From positions 1 through 64,000 of the forward strand of contig NZ_JAMTCO010000017.1 of the NCBI RefSeq assembly GCF_024171925.1: DNA of 64,000 bases, given 5' to 3'. Under the pieces are notes generated by a model. That model was not told the DNA's origin. It was given only the letters and a program-made list of their open reading frames with translations, and did no database searches. Positions 41,866 through 51,376 of this stretch are shown here, piece by piece. How positions within the stretch are numbered: position 1 is the first letter of the stretch; each line of letters begins with the position of its first letter. This DNA comes from Actinokineospora diospyrosa. Its GTDB lineage: Bacteria > Actinomycetota > Actinomycetes > Mycobacteriales > Pseudonocardiaceae. Both the position numbers and the translations under genes were made by a program.

Positions 41866-42840
41866 ATGCCGAGCCCGACCCGCGACATCCCCGGCAGCAC
41901 CGACCTGCTCGGGGAGGCCCTGCACCTGCTGCGGCTGACCGGCACGCTCTACTGCCGCGCCGAGTTGAGCGCGCCGTGGGGCGTGGACGTGCCGGAGCTG
42001 AGCGAGTACATGATCTTGCAGGTCGTGACCGCCGGGGAGGCGTGGCTGCAGGTCGAGGACGGGGACCCGGTCCGACTCCCCCAGGGCAGCCTCACGCTCT
42101 TGCCGCACGGCTCGCGGCACCGGCTGCGCAGCGCCCCGGACGCGCCGACCGAGCCGCTGTTCGACCTCGCGGTGACCCGCGTCAGCGAACGCTTCGAGAC
42201 CATGACCTATGGCGGCGGTGGCGCGCGCAGCCAGGTGACTTACGCCGTGATGCGCTTCGACCACGTCGCCGCACACCGGCTGATCGCGCAACTGCCCCCG
42301 GTGCTCTACCTGCGCTCCCTCGACGACGACTGGGTGCACAGCACCCTCAACCTGATCACCAGGGAGGCCCAGGCGCCGCGGCCGGGTGGCGAGACCGTCC
42401 TCACCAGACTCGCCGACGTCCTGGTCATCCAGTCCATCCGCGCCTGGCTCGACACCGCGGCCGAGGCCCGTCGCGGCTGGTTGGCGGCGTTGCGCGACGA
42501 GCACATCGGTCGCGCGCTGTTGGCGGTGCACCGCGCACCGGAACTCCCGTGGACGGTGGGTTCCCTCGCCGCAGCGGTGGGGATGTCGCGCTCGGCGTTC
42601 GCCGCCCGGTTCACCGAACTGGTCGGCGAACCGGTGATGCGCTACTTGGCGCTCTGGCGCCTGCAACAGGCCCGCCTGCACCTCGGCGAGTCCACCGAAC
42701 CCCTGCACGCCATCGCCCGCCGGTTCGGCTACACCTCGGAAGCAGCGTTCTGCCGGGCCTTCAAACGGGAGTTCGGCATCGCCCCCGGCGCGGCCCGGCA
42801 CCAGCCGCGCACCGTCCTACCCGGACAGTTGACCGGCTGA
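41866..42840 (+). CDS. AraC-family transcriptional regulator with cupin_6 sensor domain
   Basis: The 324-residue protein has an N-terminal cupin-like sensor (residues about 15-190; SEYMILQVVTAGEAWLQVEDG and LTLLPHGSRHRL) and two C-terminal helix-turn-helices: WTVGSLAAAVGMSRSAFAARF, and PLHAIARRFGYTSEAAFCRAF. It probably activates the divergent NmrA-DUF4345 pair in response to a small or reactive molecule. This arrangement of AraC regulator and NAD(P)-binding oxidoreductase is common. Confidence 0.92.
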   Translation: MPSPTRDIPGSTDLLGEALHLLRLTGTLYCRAELSAPWGVDVPELSEYMILQVVTAGEAWLQVEDGDPVRLPQGSLTLLPHGSRHRLRSAPDAPTEPLFDLAVTRVSERFETMTYGGGGARSQVTYAVMRFDHVAAHRLIAQLPPVLYLRSLDDDWVHSTLNLITREAQAPRPGGETVLTRLADVLVIQSIRAWLDTAAEARRGWLAALRDEHIGRALLAVHRAPELPWTVGSLAAAVGMSRSAFAARFTELVGEPVMRYLALWRLQQARLHLGESTEPLHAIARRFGYTSEAAFCRAFKREFGIAPGAARHQPRTVLPGQLTG

Positions 42841-42847
42841 GACGCCA

Positions 42848-42879
42848 AACGGCCGGATCCCGCGAGGGATCCGGCCGTT
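42848..42879. terminator. Bidirectional terminator hairpin
   Basis: A 14-base-pair perfect stem (AACGGCCGGATCCC, 42848-42861, with 42866-42879) closes a GCGA tetraloop. It lies between the convergent AraC and chemoreceptor genes. Confidence 0.9.
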
Positions 42880-42900
42880 CAGGCTGGGAGGGCGCCCAGA

Positions 42901-44532
42901 TCAGAGGTGGAACCGGCTGACCTGGCTCTGCAGCTCAGCCGAGAGGCGCGACAGGTCGTCGAGCACGTCGGTGGTCTTGGTGACGGTGCCGGTGGTGTTG
43001 CCCGCGCTCTCCGCGACGCCACCGATGTTGGCGGCGATCTCGGAGACACCGGCGGAAGCCTCGCCGACGTTGCGGTTCATCTCGGTGGTCGTCGCGGTCT
43101 GCTCCTCCACCGCCGAGGCGATGGTCAGCTGGAAGTCGTTGATCCGACCGATGATCTCGGAGATCTCGTCGATCGCGTTCACCGCGTTCGCCGTGTCCGC
43201 CTGGATCATCTCCACACGACGCGAGATGTCCTCAGTGGCCTTCGCGGTCTCCTGGGCCAGATCCTTGACCTCGTTCGCGACAACCGCGAAGCCCTTGCCC
43301 GCGTCACCGGCACGGGCGGCCTCGATGGTGGCGTTCAGGGCCAGCAGGTTGGTCTGCTCGGCGATGCTGGTGATCACCTTGACGACGTTGCCGATCTCCA
43401 TCGACGACTCGCCCAGCTTCGCCACGGTGCCGTTGGTGGCAGCGGCAACCGACACGGCCTGACCGGCCACGCCCGCGGCCTCGTTGGCAGACTGCGCGAT
43501 CTCCTTGATCGAGGCCGACATCTCGTCAGCACCGGTCGCGACCGTCTGCACGTTGCGGGCGACCTGGTCCGCGGCGGCGGTGACGACACCGGCCTGGGCG
43601 GAGGTCTCCTCGGCGGAGGCGGTGACCTGGCTGGACATGTCCGCCATCTGCTGGGTGGAGGCCTTCAGCGAGCCGACACCGCGGGAGATGGTGCCGACGA
43701 TGGCGCGGGTGCCGTCGGTGGCCTTGTTGAGCGCGGCGGCCATCCGGCCGACCTCGTCCTTGGAGCGGACCTCGACGCGCTGGGTGAGGTCACCGTCGGC
43801 CACGGCCTCGAGGGCGGCGGACAGGCCGCGCATCGGCTTGGTGATCGAGCGGGTGATCAGCAGGCCGACGCCGAAGCTGACGACCAGGCCGACGCCGAGC
43901 AGGCCGACGGCGATGGCGATGCTGCTGTCGCGCTCGGCGCTGACCGACTCGATCTCGGTGAGGGTGCGCTGGCGCTCGGCCTCGAGCATGCGGGCGGAGA
44001 CCTCGTTGAACTTGACCAGCAGCGGCAGGGCCTCGGTGTAGAAGGCCTGCACACCGGTCGCGGCGTCACCGCTCATCGCGGCGGGCATGACCTTCTTGCC
44101 GAGGACCTCGCCGAACGCGGCGCTGGCGGCGTTCCACTCGTCGATCAGCTTCTGGTCGAAGGTGCCGCGCTTCTGGTAGCTCTCGTACGCCGCGAAGGAC
44201 ACGTCGATCTTGGCGTTGGCCTCGCCGAGGATCTTCTGCGCCTCGGTCGGGTTGCCGATCGCGGTGGCCAGCAGCATGTACAGGGTGCCGCCGGAACCCG
44301 CGGAGTTCAGCGTGTTCAGGTCGGTGAGCGCGGCGACGTTGTTGTCGATGCGCTTGGTGGCGTCCGCGGCGGAGTTCAGCGCGAACACGCCGACGAGGCC
44401 CACCGCGATGGTGACCAGCGTCGAGAGGACGACAACGGAGAGGATCTTCGTGGTCAGGGAGCGGTTGGCGAACACCCCTCGCACGCCCCCTGGGCCCGTG
44501 GTCACGGGGTCTGCGGTGGTGGACTGGGTCAT
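42901..44532 (-). CDS. Methyl-accepting chemotaxis protein
   Basis: The 543-residue receptor has a cytoplasmic N-terminal tail, a transmembrane helix ([23 protein letters not shown]), a four-helix-bundle sensor (about 60-200), a second transmembrane helix ([22 protein letters not shown]), a HAMP linker ([20 protein letters not shown]) and a signalling domain with the conserved hairpin [20 protein letters not shown] and [17 protein letters not shown]. It would control a CheA kinase; no che genes are nearby. ATG 44532 has GAAGG upstream. It could serve a non-flagellar role, as no motility genes are seen. Confidence 0.94.
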   Translation of the reverse strand: MTQSTTADPVTTGPGGVRGVFANRSLTTKILSVVVLSTLVTIAVGLVGVFALNSAADATKRIDNNVAALTDLNTLNSAGSGGTLYMLLATAIGNPTEAQKILGEANAKIDVSFAAYESYQKRGTFDQKLIDEWNAASAAFGEVLGKKVMPAAMSGDAATGVQAFYTEALPLLVKFNEVSARMLEAERQRTLTEIESVSAERDSSIAIAVGLLGVGLVVSFGVGLLITRSITKPMRGLSAALEAVADGDLTQRVEVRSKDEVGRMAAALNKATDGTRAIVGTISRGVGSLKASTQQMADMSSQVTASAEETSAQAGVVTAAADQVARNVQTVATGADEMSASIKEIAQSANEAAGVAGQAVSVAAATNGTVAKLGESSMEIGNVVKVITSIAEQTNLLALNATIEAARAGDAGKGFAVVANEVKDLAQETAKATEDISRRVEMIQADTANAVNAIDEISEIIGRINDFQLTIASAVEEQTATTTEMNRNVGEASAGVSEIAANIGGVAESAGNTTGTVTKTTDVLDDLSRLSAELQSQVSRFHL

Positions 44533-44816
44533 AGCCTTCGCGCCCTTCGTCGAGTCCTGCCGCGGGGACCGCTCGCGCAGACCGGGTTCCGGCCGCTGCG
44601 AGCATGGCCCAACCCGCGTTGGTTCCAGCGTCAACGGACCTCATCGGCGCACCCGAGCGGCACCTGACCAAATCGGACCACCCGTTCGAGTGAGAATCGC
44701 GCCGCGCCCGGCATGTCGCCTGATCAGGGCATACCGGTTTCCCCCACAGGCGCCGCGTGCTGTGGTGAGCGGTACGGGTCGGCCGACCCGTGCCCCCTCG
44801 GCGAGAGGAGCCGTCG

Positions 44817-46244
44817 ATGCGTCCGGACTCCCCCATGACGATGGTCCTACCCGAGCAGCAGGTGCGCGAACGGGTACACCGGCTCGTGCCGGAACTGTGG
44901 GGAACGCTGGCCGACCTGGTCCGGCACCGGTCGGTCGCGGCCAACCCCGACCCGCCGCTGGCGGTCACCGCGCACACGATCGCCAAGCTGTTCCAGCAGG
45001 CGGGGCTGAGCACGGCCAAGGTGGACACGATCACCCACGGCGACAAGACCTCCGCGCCGCTGGTGCTGGCCGACGAGGTGGCCCACCCCGGGGTCACCAC
45101 CGTGCTGCTCTACGGGCACTACGACGTGCAGCCCGCGGACCTCACCCAGTGGACGACCAAGCCGTTCGAGCCCATCGAGAAGATGGACGAGCACCACGAC
45201 ATGCGCCTCTACGGGCGCGGCGCCGCCGACGACAAGTCCGGCGTGGTGATGCACCTCGGCGCGATCAAGGCGCTGCGCGGGGACCGCGGCCAGTTGCCGC
45301 TCAACATCAAGCTGGTGCTCGAGGGCGAGGAGGAGTCCGGCACCAGCGTGCTCGAGAGGTACCTGACGGCCAACCCCGACGACCCGCGGTTCCAGGCCGA
45401 CCTGGTCATCATCGCCGACTCCGGCAACGTCGAGCGCGGCGCGCCGACGCTGACCGAGACCCTGCGCGGCATCATCGCCGCGGACGTCGTGGTGGAGACG
45501 CTGGCGGCCAAGGTCGACAGCGGCATGTACGGCGGCCCGGTGCCCGACGCGTTCATGGCGCTGGTGCAGATCCTGGCCACGCTGCAGGACCGCAAGACCG
45601 GGGACGTGGCGATCGCGGGCCTGACCCAGTACGACCACACCTGGCCGACGGTGTCGGAGGCCACCTACCGGCGCGACGCCGGGGTGCTGCCCGCGACCAG
45701 CCTGATCGGCTCCGGCACGATCGCCAAGCTGCTCTACGGCAAGCCGTCGATCAACGTGGTCGGCCTCAGCGGCCTCCCGCTGGTCAGCGGCGCGCAGAAC
45801 CTGCTGTGCGCGAAGGCGAAGGCCAAGATCAGCATGCGGCTGGCGCCGGACCAGGACCCGGACGCGGCCTACGCCGCGCTGGAGGCGCACATCATGGCCG
45901 CGGCGCCGTGGGGGCTGAAGCCGGTGGTGAAGCGGACCGCGTCCGGCTCGGGGTTCATCGCCGCGACCGGTGAGCACAGCAAGGAGATCGAGCGGGCACT
46001 GCTGGAGGCCTACCACGCGAGCACGGTGGCCAAGGCGGGTCAGGGCGGGTCGATCCCGCTGGTCAACGCGTTCCAGGTGGCCAACCCGGACGCCGACATC
46101 GTGCTGTGGGGCTGCGAGGAGCCGGTCGCGCACGCGCACGGCGCCGACGAGAGCGTGAGCCAGTCGGAACTGGAGCACATGACCCTCGCCGAGGCGCTGC
46201 TGCTGCAGTCGGTGATGAGCCCGATCCCGATCCAGGCGGGCTGA
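44817..46244 (+). CDS. M20-family metallopeptidase (dipeptidase)
   Basis: The 475-residue enzyme has the di-zinc ligands and catalytic residues of M20 peptidases: His in LLYGHYDVQP, bridging Asp in YGRGAADDKSG, the general-base Glu in EGEEESG, Asp in IIADSGN, and a late His in PVAHAHGADES. A dimerisation domain lies between about 200 and 330. It is likely a cytosolic dipeptidase or amino-acyl amidohydrolase. ATG 44817 follows GAGAGGAG. It converges on the MFS gene with a two-base gap. Confidence 0.93.
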   Translation: MRPDSPMTMVLPEQQVRERVHRLVPELWGTLADLVRHRSVAANPDPPLAVTAHTIAKLFQQAGLSTAKVDTITHGDKTSAPLVLADEVAHPGVTTVLLYGHYDVQPADLTQWTTKPFEPIEKMDEHHDMRLYGRGAADDKSGVVMHLGAIKALRGDRGQLPLNIKLVLEGEEESGTSVLERYLTANPDDPRFQADLVIIADSGNVERGAPTLTETLRGIIAADVVVETLAAKVDSGMYGGPVPDAFMALVQILATLQDRKTGDVAIAGLTQYDHTWPTVSEATYRRDAGVLPATSLIGSGTIAKLLYGKPSINVVGLSGLPLVSGAQNLLCAKAKAKISMRLAPDQDPDAAYAALEAHIMAAAPWGLKPVVKRTASGSGFIAATGEHSKEIERALLEAYHASTVAKAGQGGSIPLVNAFQVANPDADIVLWGCEEPVAHAHGADESVSQSELEHMTLAEALLLQSVMSPIPIQAG

Positions 46245-46246
46245 GC

Positions 46247-47431
46247 TCAGTAGAGCAGGGCGGCGAACAGCGGCCCGAAAGCGCCGCCGAGCTGGAAGAA
46301 CAGCGAGTACAGGCCCACCGCGACCGGTCGGTGGGCCTGGCTGAGCCGTTCGGTACCGATGATCATGAGACCCGCCTGCGCCGACACCATGGCCAGCACG
46401 GCCAGCCCCAGACCGGCCAGCGGCAGCAGCGGGTCCAGGCCCACCAGTTCACCGAGGACCTGGGCGATCACGGCGAGCACCAGCACCGCGGCGAGCACGC
46501 GCGCGCGACCGAACCGCTCGAAGTTGGCGGCGAGGAACATCGACAGCGCGGAGCCCGCCAGCAACACCACGAGCTGGGCGATACCGATGTCTATAGCGCC
46601 CCACTCGGCGCTGCGTAGCTCTGCCGGGACGCGGTAGAGCAAGAAGAAGTAGCCGACGGACAGCACCAGAATCAGCGCGCACGCCATCAGGTAGCGCTTA
46701 CTGCGAACCAGTGCGACGGGCACGAATCCCTCGGGCCTTACGCGGATCCAGAGCACAAGCGGCACCAGGGTCACGACCACCATCACCGCGGCGATCGAGA
46801 ACCGGGTGCTTAGCACCAACGCGAGCACCAGCCCCAAGAACAAGGCAGCGCCCACAGTGTCGAACTTGACGCGCTCAGGCGCTGCGGTAGGCAGTTGTGG
46901 TGCCACGAACGGGACAGCGATCAAGGCAACGGCCCCCACCGCCAACGCCAGGTGCCAGGACGACACCGAGGTCACCAACAGCCCGACCACCGGGCCCAGC
47001 GCACCGCCGACACCCGCGCCCGCGGTCACCAGGCCCGCTCGGGCGACCGTCCCGGCCGCGTTGATCGCGACGACCATCAACCCGCTACCGCCGAACCCCT
47101 GGATGGCCCGCCCCGCGATGAGCCACTGCACCGTCGGCGCGACGAGCACGAGCAGGATGCCGAGCAGGAAGAACAGCGCGCTGACCACCAGTGCCGCGCG
47201 GGCACCGCGGCCGCGGATGAGGTGGCCCGCCAGCGGCGTGCCGACCGCGAGCCCGAGCCCGAACGCGGTGATGACCCACGCGACGGAGACGACCGAGGTG
47301 CCGAGGTCGGTGGCCAACTGGGCGAACAGCAGCCCGGGCGCGTTGTTGGCCATCGCGATCGGCGCGGCCAGCAACGGCAACCAGACCGCCGCCACCGGCT
47401 TGCCCACCCGCGGTGGCGCCAGCGCTGTCAT
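46247..47431 (-). CDS. MFS transporter
   Basis: The 394-residue membrane protein begins with an MFS N-domain (FAQLATDLGTSVVSVAWVITAFGLGLAVGTPLAGHLI in sequence), has the loop RGRGARAALVVSALFFLLG, then GRAIQGFGGSGLMVV, and a C-domain of further helices. It resembles drug:proton antiporters, although the substrate is unknown. The start is ATG 47431. A stretch around 46,560-46,920 is less GC-biased at third positions than both ends. Confidence 0.88.
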   Translation of the reverse strand: MTALAPPRVGKPVAAVWLPLLAAPIAMANNAPGLLFAQLATDLGTSVVSVAWVITAFGLGLAVGTPLAGHLIRGRGARAALVVSALFFLLGILLVLVAPTVQWLIAGRAIQGFGGSGLMVVAINAAGTVARAGLVTAGAGVGGALGPVVGLLVTSVSSWHLALAVGAVALIAVPFVAPQLPTAAPERVKFDTVGAALFLGLVLALVLSTRFSIAAVMVVVTLVPLVLWIRVRPEGFVPVALVRSKRYLMACALILVLSVGYFFLLYRVPAELRSAEWGAIDIGIAQLVVLLAGSALSMFLAANFERFGRARVLAAVLVLAVIAQVLGELVGLDPLLPLAGLGLAVLAMVSAQAGLMIIGTERLSQAHRPVAVGLYSLFFQLGGAFGPLFAALLY

Positions 47432-47599
47432 TGAACTCCCTCAGCCCTCGTGACCATAGCGGCGCGACCCGGCCACCAGTCGGCTCAACGCCGCAATCGG
47501 CCACGACGATGGCGATCCACGTGGACCTGGCCTGTGAGATCCGGCACCAGGGGCTCGGGCTTCAGCGGATCGGCGTCAGGGGATGGGAGTGGATGGGCG

Positions 47600-48049
47600 T
47601 CAGTGGATGGGGATGAGCAGGCCGTGCTCGGCGGTGGGGCGGGGGCCGCGGATCCGGCGGTCGCGGGCATCGATCGGCAGGTCGTTGATGCTGGCCTCGC
47701 GGCGGGCGTTGCGGCCGTCGGGGGCGAACTCCCACAGTTCGTTGCCGTAAGAGCGCCACCACTGGCCGGTGCTGTCCTGGCACTCGTACTGGAAGCGGAC
47801 GCCGATGCGGTTGCCGCGGAAGCCCCAGAGCTCCTTGCGCAGCGCGTAGTCGCGTTCGGTGTCCCACTTCTCCTGCAAGAAGGCGATGATCTCGGCGTGG
47901 CCGGTGAGGAGCCGGTCGCGGTTGCGCCACACCGAGTCCGGTGTGTAGGCGAGGGCGACCCGCTCGGGGTCGCGGGTGTTCCACAGGTCCTCGGCGGCCT
48001 GGACCTTGCGGGTGGCGGTGTCGAGGGTGAACGGCGGCACGAGCGGCAT
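47600..48049 (-). CDS. DUF1348 / SnoaL-like (NTF2-fold) protein
   Basis: The 149-residue protein has the DUF1348 pattern: [74 protein letters not shown] and [13 protein letters not shown]. It has an NTF2-like fold, and its activity is not established. ATG 48049 lies next to two tandem operators shared with the divergent TetR gene, so it is the likely repressed target. The spacer downstream (47432-47599) holds short GGCGTCAG/GGATGGG repeats. Confidence 0.88.
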   Translation of the reverse strand: MPLVPPFTLDTATRKVQAAEDLWNTRDPERVALAYTPDSVWRNRDRLLTGHAEIIAFLQEKWDTERDYALRKELWGFRGNRIGVRFQYECQDSTGQWWRSYGNELWEFAPDGRNARREASINDLPIDARDRRIRGPRPTAEHGLLIPIH

Positions 48050-48061
48050 GGCGACCCCTTC

Positions 48062-48105
48062 GGAGAACGTGCGTTCTCCGGGTACCGTAGAGAACGACCG
48101 TTCTC
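48062..48105. promoter_or_regulatory. Two tandem TetR-type operators
   Basis: GGAGAACGTGCGTTCTCC (48062-48079) is a perfect 18-base palindrome. A second site GAGAACGACCGTTCTC (48090-48105) repeats the same half-site GAGAACG with two central bases. Centre-to-centre distance is about 27 bases. They occupy nearly the whole spacer between the DUF1348 gene and the TetR gene. Confidence 0.85.
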
Positions 48106-48122
48106 CGCCGCAAGGGGGCACC

Positions 48123-48650
48123 GTGGACGTGGACGAGGCCGCCGCTCGGCTGCTGGACACCGCTGAGCGGCTGTTCTACGAGCGGGGTGTGCACAACGTG
48201 GGCATGGACGACCTGCGGTCCGCCGCCGGGGTGTCGCTCAAGCGGGTGTACCAGTGCTTCCCGTCGAAGGAGGACCTCGTCGTCGCGTACCTGCGGCGGC
48301 GGCACGGGTGGTGGATGGGGTCGCTGCGCGCGTACGTCGCCGAACACGGGCAGGACGTCCTCGCGGTGTTCGACTGGCTCGACCGGTGGTTCCGGGAGCC
48401 GGGCTTCCGCGGGTGCGCGTTCGTCAACTCTGTTGGCGAGCTGGGGGCGACCTGTCCGGCAGTGGTCGACGTTGCGCTGGAGCACAAGAGGGCTCTGCGG
48501 TCTTACCTGGGGGAACTCGCTGATAGAGCCGGGATCGCCGGCTCGCATCTCGCGCTACTCGTCGAGGGGGCGATCTCGATGGCCGCTGTAGGAGGAGAGC
48601 CCTCGGCGGCCCAGCACGCACGCCAGGCCGCCGAGGAGTTGCTTAGCTAG
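48123..48650 (+). CDS. TetR family transcriptional regulator
   Basis: The 175-residue protein has an N-terminal helix-turn-helix ([20 protein letters not shown], then [24 protein letters not shown]) and a TetR C-terminal ligand domain. GTG 48123 lies 17 bases after the second GAGAACG palindrome, which it very likely binds to repress itself and the DUF1348 gene. Its last eight bases overlap the convergent META lipoprotein gene. Confidence 0.92.
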   Translation: MDVDEAAARLLDTAERLFYERGVHNVGMDDLRSAAGVSLKRVYQCFPSKEDLVVAYLRRRHGWWMGSLRAYVAEHGQDVLAVFDWLDRWFREPGFRGCAFVNSVGELGATCPAVVDVALEHKRALRSYLGELADRAGIAGSHLALLVEGAISMAAVGGEPSAAQHARQAAEELLS

Positions 48651-49431
48651 ACGCGCGCAGGCGAAGACCCTTGTCACCGTTGGTAAGAGTCAAGGTCTGG
48701 CCCTCGATGCTGTACTCGGTGGCCTGCCCAAGTGCGGCGACGATGGCGTTCTCCACCTCGGAGCTACCGTCGGCGCAAGCCATCTTGGTCAACAGAGGCG
48801 GCTCGAACTTCAGCGTTGACCCTGCCGCGGTGTAGGTAGCACTACCGCTGTTGCAGCCGGTCTGGATGTTGACCCGGTCGGCCGCGAAGGTCAGCGACGC
48901 CTGGCCCGCCGCGGGGTTGGACGCGGCGGTTTCCCCGACCAGCAGGGACTCCACGGTCCAGGTGGGTCCGGCCAGGGCGGCCTTCTTGGGCTCGGTCAAC
49001 ACCAACTCCGTCTCCGCCGACGCCAAGGTCAGCTTGTCGCCGTCGAGGCGCCAGGTCGGCTTGGCCTCCAGCAGCTTGGCCAGCCACTGGTCCTGGTCGT
49101 GCAGCGGGGCGTCGCAGGCCATCTCGGTGATGCTCAGCTCGCCGGGCTGCAGGGTGCCGCCGGAGAAGGACACCGTGCCGCCGATTGTGTTGCAGCCCGC
49201 GTTCGCGGTCAGCCTGCCGTCCTCGTGGAAGTTCAGGCTGACCGACGACCCGGGTACCAGGGCGTGCGGCGTGCCCTTGTCCGAGGCGGAGTTCGCCGTG
49301 AAGGTCTTGCCCGAGGGGGTGGGCCCGCTCTGCGGGGACTCGCCCTGGTTCGCGGGCGTCGTCCCGCCCTGGGCGCACCCAGCGAGGGCGAGCAGGGCGA
49401 CCAGCGTCGAGGTCAGCAGTCGTGTGCGCAT
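48643..49431 (-). CDS. META-domain lipoprotein with two META repeats
   Basis: The 262-residue protein has a lipoprotein signal (VALLALAGC, Cys about residue 19), a Ser/Pro/Gly linker and two META (HslJ-like) domains. The first holds FHEDGRLTANAGCNTIGGTVSF and ITEMACDAPL, the second FAADRVNIQTGCNSGSATYT and LTKMACADG. The paired Cys residues in GCN and MAC motifs recur in both repeats. META proteins are surface proteins of uncertain function, linked to stress and antibiotic resistance in other bacteria. The frame upstream of 49431 is not coding. Confidence 0.88.
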   Translation of the reverse strand: MRTRLLTSTLVALLALAGCAQGGTTPANQGESPQSGPTPSGKTFTANSASDKGTPHALVPGSSVSLNFHEDGRLTANAGCNTIGGTVSFSGGTLQPGELSITEMACDAPLHDQDQWLAKLLEAKPTWRLDGDKLTLASAETELVLTEPKKAALAGPTWTVESLLVGETAASNPAAGQASLTFAADRVNIQTGCNSGSATYTAAGSTLKFEPPLLTKMACADGSSEVENAIVAALGQATEYSIEGQTLTLTNGDKGLRLRASS

Positions 49432-49545
49432 GCCAGGGGGACGGAACTCCCGGCCCGGCGGGTTGTCCGGATCGCGCGGATTCATCATCCCAGTTGCCGG
49501 CAAAATCGGACGACTCGCCGTCGGCACGGTCGTTAGGCTGCGGCG

Positions 49546-50181
49546 ATGCCTACTACGCATCCCGGCCCCGTCACGCCCGCCGATGTCGGCGACGCTGTCG
49601 ACCTCGTCATCTCCGTCTTCGGCAAAGTGCCTACCGAGCAGTGGGAGCGACAAGCGGGATCCCTCGACTGGACCTGCTGGGAGACTGCTGAACATATCGC
49701 CGACTGCCTGTTCTACTACGGCGGGCAACTGGCCACCCGCGTCCCACCGACCGACACCCAACCGTTCGACTGGGCGACCCGGCGCGAAGGCGGCCCTACC
49801 GGCATCATCTTCGCGGACCGCGCCGCCGGGACCGATGGCCTGATGCAGGTCCTAGAGGCTTGCGGGACGATCCTGTCTTCGATTGTCACCACTGTCCGCC
49901 CTACCGGTCTCGCGCACCACTCTTACGGCAAGTCGGACCCCGAGGGATTCGCGGCCATGGGCGTGGTGGAGACGCTGGTGCACGGGCTCGACCTCGCCGA
50001 AGGACTGGGGATCGACTGGAACCCGCCGGACGAGCTGTGCGACCGGATCCTGGCGCGGCTGTTCGCCTACGCACCCGATGACGTGCACGGATGGCAGGCG
50101 CTGCAGTGGTGCACGGGCCGCATCGAACTACCCGGCAGGCCGCGTCTGACCAAGTGGCAGTGGGATGGCACGCCGCGCTAG
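49546..50181 (+). CDS. Maleylpyruvate isomerase-fold (MDMPI/DinB-like) protein
   Basis: The 211-residue protein has the DinB-like four-helix N-terminal domain of mycothiol-dependent maleylpyruvate isomerases, with WTCWETAEHIADCLFYYGGQL supplying a metal-binding His, and a later HGLDLAEGLGI segment with another candidate His. Members are mycothiol-dependent transferases or metalloproteins of unknown substrate. The start is ATG 49546. Confidence 0.78.
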   Translation: MPTTHPGPVTPADVGDAVDLVISVFGKVPTEQWERQAGSLDWTCWETAEHIADCLFYYGGQLATRVPPTDTQPFDWATRREGGPTGIIFADRAAGTDGLMQVLEACGTILSSIVTTVRPTGLAHHSYGKSDPEGFAAMGVVETLVHGLDLAEGLGIDWNPPDELCDRILARLFAYAPDDVHGWQALQWCTGRIELPGRPRLTKWQWDGTPR

Positions 50182-50249
50182 TTCCACTATGGACATTCCA
50201 TAAAGGACACTTGCGGCGGTGGATAGACTCGCTGGCGGAGGTGGCAGCC

Positions 50250-50912
50250 ATGCGCGTTCTCCTGACAGCTCTCCTCTTGGCCACAACCGTGGCCGGTGGG
50301 GCACAACAGGCTTCCGCGGCTCCCCCTGGGGGCGGCCAGGTCGAGGGTCTACCACCGTATGTAGCGGTCATAAGACCGGTGACCGCCGAACGGTTGGGTA
50401 AGAGCTGGCGACCAGGCTGCCCAGTCGGCCCCGATGCTCTAGCACTGGTCACACTCAGCGTCGTCGGATTCGACGGTCGGGCGCACCGGGGTGAACTCGT
50501 GGTCGCCCGAGCCGTCGCGCTAGAGGTCGTCACCGCGTTCGGTGAGCTCTACCGGGCGAGGTATCCCATCGAGCGGATGCTGACCGTGGAGAAGTACGAC
50601 GCCGACGATGACAAGTCGATGGCGGCCAACAACACGTCAGCCTTCAACTGCCGCCCCATCACCGGCGGCACGGAGTGGTCGAATCACTCTTACGGCCGCG
50701 CGATCGACATCAACCCGGTGGTGAACCCGTACATCTCCGGCTCGGGCACGGTCTACCCGCCCAACGGCGCGCCTTACGTCGACCGGACACGCACCGACCC
50801 GGGCCTCATCCACGCAGGTGACGCCACCGTCCGCACGTTCGAACGCCGCGGTTGGGACTGGGGCGGCTACTGGACGACGCCGATCGACTACCAGCACTTC
50901 GAGAAGCCCTAG
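50250..50912 (+). CDS. Secreted M15-family metallopeptidase (D-Ala-D-Ala carboxypeptidase-like)
   Basis: The 220-residue protein has a signal peptide (MRVLLTALLLATTVAGGAQQASA) and a C-terminal M15/VanY-like zinc domain: His and Asp in EWSNHSYGRAIDINP and the final His in DYQHFEKP. It probably trims peptidoglycan stem peptides or links outside the membrane. ATG 50250 has GGAGG eight bases upstream. The end overlaps the convergent DUF6191-like gene by four bases. Confidence 0.9.
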   Translation: MRVLLTALLLATTVAGGAQQASAAPPGGGQVEGLPPYVAVIRPVTAERLGKSWRPGCPVGPDALALVTLSVVGFDGRAHRGELVVARAVALEVVTAFGELYRARYPIERMLTVEKYDADDDKSMAANNTSAFNCRPITGGTEWSNHSYGRAIDINPVVNPYISGSGTVYPPNGAPYVDRTRTDPGLIHAGDATVRTFERRGWDWGGYWTTPIDYQHFEKP

Positions 50913-51226
50913 ACCTGCTTCTTCGGCAGCACCACCCGCACGCCGTAGCCGTCGAGGTCAACGGTCGTGTGGGGTGGCGCGCCGTCGTCCGAGTCGTCCC
51001 GCAGCATCAACTCGGTCTTGCGGTACTCGAGCTCCTCGCGCTTGGAGCCGGAGAAGGCGGCGCCGAGCTCGTCAAAGCCCGCGGCGGAGACTGGCGTGCC
51101 GGTCCGGTCGCGGCGCCACGGCAGCCAGCTGCGCTCGTGCATCCAGAGCCCGAAGCGCTCCAGAGCGGCAAGCACCACGAGCAGCACGACCAACCCAGGC
51201 AGGCTCATCGCCCACAGCAAGCCCAT
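50909..51226 (-). CDS. Small single-pass membrane protein, DUF6191-like
   Basis: The 105-residue protein has one N-terminal helix (MSLPGLVVLLVVLAALERFGLW) and a charged tail: SAAGFDELGAAFSGSKREELE, then YRKTELMLRDDSDDGAPPHT. This resembles actinobacterial DUF6191 proteins, which have no known function. ATG 51226 is chosen over the longer frame, whose first 35 residues are not typical. Confidence 0.7.
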   Translation of the reverse strand: MGLLWAMSLPGLVVLLVVLAALERFGLWMHERSWLPWRRDRTGTPVSAAGFDELGAAFSGSKREELEYRKTELMLRDDSDDGAPPHTTVDLDGYGVRVVLPKKQV

Positions 51227-51376
51227 GACGCTCCAACGACCGGTAGGGCCATCACAGTTCCCGGACAAATCCGGTAATTGGCACGCACTCGTCCTGTGCT
51301 GCTCTTGTCCACTGACGGTCAAAGCGACCATGCTGGGCGAACCCTCGGGCGGGCGGACAAAGCGAGGAGGACGGGC

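Noticed and set aside
40933-42801. A 622-residue version of the NmrA-like protein
   Set aside because: The first 357 residues are antisense to the AraC gene; a GTG with the cofactor motif right after it exists at 41730.
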